A DNA stretch of 6,195 nt from an uncultured Eubacteriales bacterium (GTDB taxonomy: Bacteria > Bacillota > Clostridia > Christensenellales > UBA1242): positions 1-6,195 of the forward strand of contig USTX01000043.1 of assembly GCA_900557655.1 (NCBI GenBank). The letters are read 5' to 3'. This document shows, one piece after another, positions 1-4,868 of this stretch; the first letter of the stretch is position 1, and the number at the start of each line of letters is the position of its first letter. Both the position numbers and the translations under genes were made by a program. The notes under the pieces were generated by a model that did no database searches, was not told the DNA's origin, and saw only the letters and a program-made list of their open reading frames with translations.

Positions 1-1
1 C

Positions 2-1618
2 GCGGGCGGTAAGTTCGGCGGCGGCGGATACAAGATTTCGGGCGGCTTGCACGGCGTTGGCCTAAGCGTTGTTAACGCGCTTTCAGAGTGGCTTGAAGTT
101 GATGTTTGGCAAGATGGCAAGCATTTTAAACAGATTTATAACCGTGGCGTGCCTCAACGTGATTTGGCTGTTGTTGGAGAGGCTGACCACACGGGTACAA
201 AGGTCACCTTTATGCCTGATGACGAGATTTTTGAAACAACAACCTTTGATTTTGACGTAATCAAGGGCAGGCTTCGTGAGCTTGCGTTCTTAAACAAGGG
301 TATCGTTATTATGGCGATTGACCATCGTAATGACACCGAAGAAAAGTTGCACTATGAGGGCGGTATTGTTGAGTTTGTTGAGCAGATGAACAAAAACAAA
401 GAGGTTGTTTTCCCTAAGCCTATTTATATTGATACTTCAACGAACAACTGTGAGGTTGAGGTCGCTTTTCAATATAATGACAGTTATAATGAAATCATCC
501 ACGCGTACGCCAATAATATCAACACCGAAGAGGGCGGCACGCACCTAGAGGGGTTTAGAAAGGCGCTAACTAAGGTTGTTAACGATTATGGTCACAAACT
601 TAAAATCTTAAAAGAGAATGATAAGCTTTCAAGCGATGACGTGCGCGAGGGCTTAACCGCTGTTGTAAGCGTTAAGTTAAGCGACCCACAGTTTGAGGGG
701 CAAACCAAAACCAAACTTGGCAACCCAGAGGCCAAGCCTGCGGTTGAGGCAGCGGTTATTGACGGGCTTAATGACTATTTCAAAGAAAAAAAGACGGCCA
801 AAGTTTTAAATCTGATTTTAGACAAGGCGGAGGGCGCGTGCAAGGTAAGAGAAGCCGCGCGAAAAGCCAAAGAAATAACAAGACAAAAAAATGCGCTTGA
901 CGGAGCAAGTTTGGTTGGAAAGCTTGCAAGTTGCACGGGCAAAAACGCCGAAAATAACGAGTTGTTTATCGTTGAGGGTAAGTCGGCAGGTGGTACAGCT
1001 AAACAGGCGCGCGACAGGTATTTTCAAGCAATTCTTCCGCTTAGAGGGAAACCACTTAATGCTGAGAAAAAGCGTATTGACCAAGTTTTATTAAACGAAG
1101 AAATACGCACGATTATAACGGCGCTTGGCGCGGGGATTGGCGAAGACTTTAACCTTGATGACTTAAAGTATCACAAGGTTATAATCCTTGCCGATGCAGA
1201 CCAAGATGGTGCGCATATTCGCGCAATACTTTTAACATTTTTCTATCGTTATATGCGCGAGTTGGTTACCGAAGGGCATGTGTATATCGGTATGCCGCCG
1301 CTTTATAAGGTGTATAAAAAAGACGTTGAAGAGTATGTTTACAGCGACAATGAGTTGCCAGACGCTATCGCGCGAATTGGCAAGGGGTACAGCATTCAGC
1401 GATACAAAGGGCTAGGGGAAATGAGCAATGACCAACTTTGGGATACAACGATGAACCCTAAGGCGAGATCCCTTATTCGCGTGTCTATTGACGACGTGGC
1501 TGAGGCTGAAAAGATGATAACCATCTTGATGGGCGACGATATTGAGTCAAGAAAACAATACATCAGCGAGAATGCTGACTTTAACAAAAAAGACGATTTT
1601 AAACCAGTAACGAAATAA
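2..1618 (+). CDS. parE: Type IIA DNA topoisomerase subunit B (ParE/GyrB family), 5'-truncated
   Basis: ATPase/TOPRIM subunit of a type IIA topoisomerase, which with subunit A passes one DNA duplex through another in the cytoplasm. 538 codons are visible; the frame is open to the left edge, so about 100 N-terminal residues (N box and DNGRGIP-type box) are missing. The TTG at 47 is not a start but the Leu of the GHKL motif SGGLHGVG (window residues 13-20). Next come the transducer domain with the QTK loop (QTKTK, from residue 234, ATP gamma-phosphate contact), then the TOPRIM domain: EGKSAGG with catalytic Glu325, PLRGKPLN, the metal-binding DADQDG (398-403), and RYKGLGEM near the C-terminus. 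Stops TAA and TAG are in tandem at 1616-1621. The family motif usually reads EGDSAGG; here Asp is Lys327. The PLRGKPLNAEKK and DADQDGAHIR signatures resemble the clostridial second topoisomerase, remembered rather than searched. ParE is preferred because the partner lacks a recognisable GyrA box; gyrB is the alternative. Family certain, paralogue name uncertain. Confidence 0.95.
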   Translation, partial: AGGKFGGGGYKISGGLHGVGLSVVNALSEWLEVDVWQDGKHFKQIYNRGVPQRDLAVVGEADHTGTKVTFMPDDEIFETTTFDFDVIKGRLRELAFLNKGIVIMAIDHRNDTEEKLHYEGGIVEFVEQMNKNKEVVFPKPIYIDTSTNNCEVEVAFQYNDSYNEIIHAYANNINTEEGGTHLEGFRKALTKVVNDYGHKLKILKENDKLSSDDVREGLTAVVSVKLSDPQFEGQTKTKLGNPEAKPAVEAAVIDGLNDYFKEKKTAKVLNLILDKAEGACKVREAARKAKEITRQKNALDGASLVGKLASCTGKNAENNELFIVEGKSAGGTAKQARDRYFQAILPLRGKPLNAEKKRIDQVLLNEEIRTIITALGAGIGEDFNLDDLKYHKVIILADADQDGAHIRAILLTFFYRYMRELVTEGHVYIGMPPLYKVYKKDVEEYVYSDNELPDAIARIGKGYSIQRYKGLGEMSNDQLWDTTMNPKARSLIRVSIDDVAEAEKMITILMGDDIESRKQYISENADFNKKDDFKPVTK

Positions 1619-1678
1619 TAGACAGCTTTTAAACCGCAAACTTAATTGCAAAACGAATTTAATCTTTAACGCAAAACT

Positions 1679-1685
1679 AAGGAGA
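1679..1685 (+). promoter_or_regulatory. Ribosome binding site of the subunit A gene
   Basis: AAGGAGA lies four bases before the ATG at 1690 and fixes that start. The 71-base gap after the subunit B stop shows no terminator hairpin with a T-run and no convincing -35/-10 pair, so subunit A is probably translated from the subunit B message. Confidence 0.85.
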
Positions 1686-1689
1686 TATT

Positions 1690-4242
1690 ATGAGCGAATT
1701 TGACAAAAACGATGGGCTTGAAAAGGTTAATCTTGAAAGGGTTAATATTGAGGCCGAAAGCCAAGACGGGGCAACGAAGATTAAGCCTAAAAAGAAAGGC
1801 GTTGGCGAGGTGGTTTTGGCCAAAGACTTGTATCTTAAACCGCTTGACCAGGTAATTAATGACAGTATGATGCCATACAGTGAGCACGTTATTCTTGACC
1901 GTGCGCTGCCAAGGGTTGAAGACGGGTTAAAGCCTGTGCAGCGTCGTATTCTTTATACGCTTAATGAACTTGGCATAACTCCTGACAAGCCGCACAAAAA
2001 AAGCGCGCGTATCGTTGGTGAGTGTTTGGGTAAATATCACCCGCACGGCGACACAAGCGTGTATGACGCGATGGTTAGGCTTGCGCAGGGCTTTAATATG
2101 CGCAACACCTTGATTGACGGCCATGGTAACTTTGGTTCAATTGATGGCGACGATGCGGCGGCGATGCGTTACACGGAGGCCAGAATGACCCCGCTTGCGC
2201 TTGAAATTTTGCGCGACCTTGACAAAAACACAGTTGAATGGACGCTTAACTTTGATGACTCGTTAAAAGAGCCCGTTACGCTTCCGTGCCGATTTCCTAA
2301 TCTTTTGGTTAACGGCGCGAATGGTATTGCGGTTGGGCTTGCAACAAACATCCCAACGCACAACCTTGGCGAGGTGATTGACGGGTGCGTTGCATTTATT
2401 GATAATCCTAATATCACGCTTAGCGAGATGATGAAGCGAATTAAGGGGCCAGATTTTCCAACTGGTGGCTTTATTATCGCGGGCGACGATTTGGTTAAGG
2501 CCTATGAAACGGGTAAGGGCAAGATAATTTTGCGCGCTAAGGTTCACATTGAAGGGGCGGACGGCGATAAGAAGAATATCGTTATAGACGAGCTGCCTTA
2601 TCAGGTTAACAAGGCGAACCTGCTTCAAAAAATTCTTGAACTTAGGGATACAAAAAAAGAGGAGCTTGCTGGCATTGCTGAAATCTGCGACGAAAGTGAC
2701 AGAGCGGGTATGCGCGCGGTGGTTCGCGTTAAAAAAGACTATGATGCTAACAAAATTCTTAATTTTTTGTTTAAATACACGTCACTTGAAACTAGTTTTG
2801 GCATAAATATGGTTGCAATCGCCGAGGGACGCCCACAGCAGATTGGGCTTTTGAAAATCATTTCGTATTACGTTGGGTATCAGCGCGAGGTGGTTTTAAG
2901 GCGGTCTAAGTTTGAGCTTGACGAGGCCAAAGAGCGCGAGCACATCTTAAAAGGCCTTGTTATTGCGGTAAGAAACATTGACGAGGTTGTTGCTATCATC
3001 AAAAAGTCGGGGTCACCTAGCGAAGCGAAAACGGCGCTTAGGATACGGTTTGACTTGTCAGACAGGCAGGCGCAGGCTATTCTTGATTTAAGGCTTGCAA
3101 AACTAACCAGCCTTGAAATATACAAACTTGAAACGGAGCTTGCTGAGCTTGAAAAACGTATCGCGTGGCTGACGCAAGTGGTTGGCAGCAAAAAGATGCA
3201 GCTTGACCTTGTTAAAACCGAGATGCTTGAAATAAAAAAGAAATATAAAGACCCACGCAGGTCGGTTATAATCGGGGTGGCGGAGGAGTATGAAATTCCG
3301 TCGACGGCGGGCGGCAGTGACAGGCCGATTGAAGAAGTGTTTGTTTCAATAAGCGAAAACGGCTTTATTAAGGGTATGACGGCGAAGTATTTTGCGGGCG
3401 CAACCAAAACGTTTGGTGAAAGAAGCAACCTTAACGAAGTTTATAAGCAAATCTTAAAAACGGCTACTGACAAGCAGATACTGGTGTTTACTAACCTTGG
3501 CAATGCATTTAAAATCAATGTGTCAAGCATACCAGAGTGTAAGTGGAAAGAAAAGGGCGCAGCATTTAGCGACCTTGCGCCGGCAAAATCTAACGAAAAA
3601 CCGGTTGCGTTGATAGAGATAACTGACCCAATGCCAGAAGGGTTTATGTTATTCTTCACAAAACAAGGTATGATTAAAAAGACGGCGTACAGCGAATACA
3701 CCTTGCAAAAATCGGCATATCAGGCAATTAAACTTAAAGACGGTGACGAACTTGTTTCAATCGAGCCTGACGCGGGGGATAAAGACACAACGATTGTTTG
3801 CGTAACCAAATTTGGTATGGTGTTAAACGCGCTTAAAAATGACATCCCAGAGCAAGGGCGTGTTGCGGGCGGCGTTAAGGGCATAATGATGGCTGATGAC
3901 GATGAGCTTGTTTTGATAAGTCAAATCAAAAAGGGCGTAAATCTTATCGCAATAACGGATAAGGCGTATGCTAAGCGCGTAAACATTTGTGAGATTGACC
4001 CGATGGCCAGATACAGAAAGGGCGTTAAACTTTATGAACTTAAACCTAAAACAACGGGGTCGGCGATTGTTGGCGCGTTTGTTGAAACAGACCGCGCGGA
4101 GATAATTGTTGTAACAAGCGAAAATGAATTTGAGGCGATCAACCTTGAATCTATCCCAGAAGACACGCGTGGCAGCAAGGGCAAGCGCCTTAGCCTTGAT
4201 GGCATTGACCTTATTGCGGCATATTATAGGCGTTTATCTTAA
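1690..4242 (+). CDS. parC: Type IIA DNA topoisomerase subunit A (ParC/GyrA family)
   Basis: DNA breakage-rejoining subunit, partner of the B subunit encoded immediately upstream. Complete at 850 residues. Residues 1-48 are a charged, lysine-rich extension absent from E. coli GyrA. The catalytic core begins near 51 (PLDQVINDSMMPYSEHVI), followed by the winged-helix region with KYHPHGDTSVYD (115-126) and the active-site Tyr161 with Arg160 in AAAMRYTEARM. GPDFPTGG (253-260) marks the tower. A coiled coil spans about 400-520, with an LDLRLAKLT segment at 466-473. From about 548 to the end there are six repeats of beta-pinwheel character: segments near 549, 596, 651, 700, 750 and 803. The canonical GyrA box (QRRGGKG), needed by gyrase to introduce negative supercoils, is not visible in the first blade; only GRVAGGVKG (723-731) and RGSKGKR (827-833) loops occur later. 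This favours topoisomerase IV (decatenation, relaxation), though annotation as gyrA is possible. The quinolone-pocket positions equal to E. coli GyrA 83 and 87 are Thr122 and Asp126. Confidence 0.96.
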   Translation: MSEFDKNDGLEKVNLERVNIEAESQDGATKIKPKKKGVGEVVLAKDLYLKPLDQVINDSMMPYSEHVILDRALPRVEDGLKPVQRRILYTLNELGITPDKPHKKSARIVGECLGKYHPHGDTSVYDAMVRLAQGFNMRNTLIDGHGNFGSIDGDDAAAMRYTEARMTPLALEILRDLDKNTVEWTLNFDDSLKEPVTLPCRFPNLLVNGANGIAVGLATNIPTHNLGEVIDGCVAFIDNPNITLSEMMKRIKGPDFPTGGFIIAGDDLVKAYETGKGKIILRAKVHIEGADGDKKNIVIDELPYQVNKANLLQKILELRDTKKEELAGIAEICDESDRAGMRAVVRVKKDYDANKILNFLFKYTSLETSFGINMVAIAEGRPQQIGLLKIISYYVGYQREVVLRRSKFELDEAKEREHILKGLVIAVRNIDEVVAIIKKSGSPSEAKTALRIRFDLSDRQAQAILDLRLAKLTSLEIYKLETELAELEKRIAWLTQVVGSKKMQLDLVKTEMLEIKKKYKDPRRSVIIGVAEEYEIPSTAGGSDRPIEEVFVSISENGFIKGMTAKYFAGATKTFGERSNLNEVYKQILKTATDKQILVFTNLGNAFKINVSSIPECKWKEKGAAFSDLAPAKSNEKPVALIEITDPMPEGFMLFFTKQGMIKKTAYSEYTLQKSAYQAIKLKDGDELVSIEPDAGDKDTTIVCVTKFGMVLNALKNDIPEQGRVAGGVKGIMMADDDELVLISQIKKGVNLIAITDKAYAKRVNICEIDPMARYRKGVKLYELKPKTTGSAIVGAFVETDRAEIIVVTSENEFEAINLESIPEDTRGSKGKRLSLDGIDLIAAYYRRLS

Positions 4243-4287
4243 AAATTTAAAAAACCTATTGAAATTTATTTAAGTGTGTGATATATT
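4241..4287 (+). promoter_or_regulatory. Sigma-A promoter with UP-like tract and extended -10
   Basis: TTGAAA at 4259-4264 is followed by exactly 17 bases and TATATT at 4282-4287. TGA just before the -10 box (4279-4281) forms an extended -10 (TGn). A-tracts at 4241-4256, beginning in the stop codon of the upstream gene, resemble an UP element. Transcription would start near 4294, giving a leader of roughly 20 bases. It serves the 95-residue gene; read-through from the topoisomerase operon is also possible because no terminator precedes it. Confidence 0.75.
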
Positions 4288-4305
4288 TGGTGTAACAAAG
4301 GTTTT

Positions 4306-4312
4306 GAGGTGA
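4306..4312 (+). promoter_or_regulatory. Ribosome binding site of the 95-residue gene
   Basis: GAGGTGA matches the anti-Shine-Dalgarno end of 16S rRNA and lies four bases before the ATG at 4317. It supports translation of this small gene and decides its start. Confidence 0.85.
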
Positions 4313-4316
4313 AAAT

Positions 4317-4604
4317 ATGAACAGGTTTAAGGGTAACGAAGGGCGTATTCAAAACATTGAAGATATTAAGCGTGACCTTGACAGGGCGGTTGACGAAAAG
4401 TATGCGATTATCGAGATTGCAACGGGCAATATTCGCGAAAGCAAAAAAAGGATGGAAACCGAACCGATGAGCGATATTGAGTATAACGCGCTTAAACAAA
4501 ATGTTGCGCTTAATCAAAGCATTATTGACCAAAGTCTTACAGATCTTCACGAGATTTTTAAGCGTATCGCCGAGCTTGACCAAGAGGTTGAAAATTCTAA
4601 ATAA
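4317..4604 (+). CDS. Hypothetical 95-residue helical-hairpin (coiled-coil) protein
   Basis: I do not recognise a family. The protein is small, highly charged and slightly acidic (about 20 Asp/Glu against 15 Lys/Arg), with no Cys or Trp, signal peptide or membrane segment, so it is expected to be cytoplasmic. The sequence suggests two amphipathic helices, about residues 11-47 and 52-93, separated by the only proline in EPMSD (49-53). Hydrophobic residues recur every three or four positions (for example I11, I14, I17, L21 and I70, L74, L77, I80), as in a two-helix antiparallel coiled coil. It has its own promoter, ribosome binding site and terminator, so it is a self-contained transcription unit between the topoisomerase genes and a membrane protein gene; no functional link to either can be shown. 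Codon use matches its neighbours. It is real by expression signals; its function is unknown. Confidence 0.88.
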   Translation: MNRFKGNEGRIQNIEDIKRDLDRAVDEKYAIIEIATGNIRESKKRMETEPMSDIEYNALKQNVALNQSIIDQSLTDLHEIFKRIAELDQEVENSK

Positions 4605-4623
4605 TCACTAATAAATAATTTAA

Positions 4624-4650
4624 AGCAATCACAAACGTGGTTGCTTTTTT
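4624..4650 (+). terminator. Intrinsic (Rho-independent) terminator
   Basis: AGCAATCAC (4624-4632) pairs with GTGGTTGCT (4637-4645) in a 9-bp stem with one G-U wobble and an AAAC loop, followed by six Ts (4645-4650). It begins 20 bases after the stop of the 95-residue gene and ends its transcript. The A-run before the stem is short, so activity on the other strand would be weak. Confidence 0.92.
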
Positions 4651-4710
4651 ATGTGAAAGTTTTGGCGGGTTGGTGCGGGGCTTTTATGTGTAATTTTTTG
4701 ATTTTTTGCG

Positions 4711-4733
4711 CAACTTATGTTAATTTTAAGTTG
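4711..4733. repeat. Inverted repeat in AT-rich intergenic DNA
   Basis: CAACTTA (4711-4717) and TAAGTTG (4727-4733) are perfect 7-base inverted arms around a 9-base spacer, followed by ATTTTTA. An 8-base palindrome, TTGCGCAA (4706-4713), overlaps its left arm. It could be a weak secondary terminator or a protein-binding site; the low GC stem makes a chance origin possible. Confidence 0.35.
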
Positions 4734-4750
4734 ATTTTTATAAATTGGAT

Positions 4751-4803
4751 AAATTAAAATTGTTGCGTTTTTATTTGACCGAGAGGGTTGTTTTTGTTAT
4801 ACT
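4751..4803 (+). promoter_or_regulatory. Sigma-A promoter of the membrane protein gene
   Basis: TTGACC (4775-4780) and TATACT (4798-4803) are separated by exactly 17 bases, each matching five of six consensus bases. An A/T tract at 4751-4761 lies where an UP element would be. The start of transcription is expected near 4810, giving a leader of about 59 bases to the ATG at 4869. The -10 box is embedded in an inverted repeat, annotated separately. Confidence 0.75.
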
Positions 4804-4814
4804 AAATATAACAA
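4794..4814. promoter_or_regulatory. Candidate operator: perfect 8+8 inverted repeat over the -10 box
   Basis: TTGTTATA (4794-4801) and TATAACAA (4807-4814) are perfect inverted arms around CTAAA. The element covers the -10 box and the predicted transcription start, the usual place for a dimeric repressor to block RNA polymerase. No regulator gene is in the window, and the AT-rich arms could in part reflect the -10 sequence itself. Confidence 0.5.
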
Positions 4815-4868
4815 GGTGGCGGGGTATAATTCGCCCTAATGTGCCTAACACTAAACAAAACGGGAAAT

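Noticed and set aside
47..49. TTG as the start codon of subunit B
   Set aside because: It is the Leu of the conserved GGLHGVG ATP-binding motif, and the frame upstream (AGGKFGGGGYK) is also typical of the family, so the gene continues beyond the left edge.
1619..1689. Promoter or terminator between the two topoisomerase genes
   Set aside because: There is only a small GCAA/TTGC inverted repeat with no T-run, and TTGCAA has no -10 box at the right distance; the genes are best read as one operon.
2880..3428. A 182-codon open frame on the - strand
   Set aside because: It is antisense to the coiled-coil and early C-terminal part of subunit A, which is a clear family member; no independent evidence supports it.
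4664..4680. G-rich run with four GG tracts as a G-quadruplex
   Set aside because: Only two tetrads could form, and it lies just past the terminator; such runs are common by chance.
4731..4759. TTGATT with a TTAAAA box 17 bases on, as a further promoter
   Set aside because: The -10 match is poor and the region is very AT-rich, so such pairs are expected by chance.
4825..4830. A perfect TATAAT hexamer as a second -10 box
   Set aside because: There is no -35-like sequence 16-18 bases upstream (CTAAAT at 17). It lies downstream of a much better promoter.
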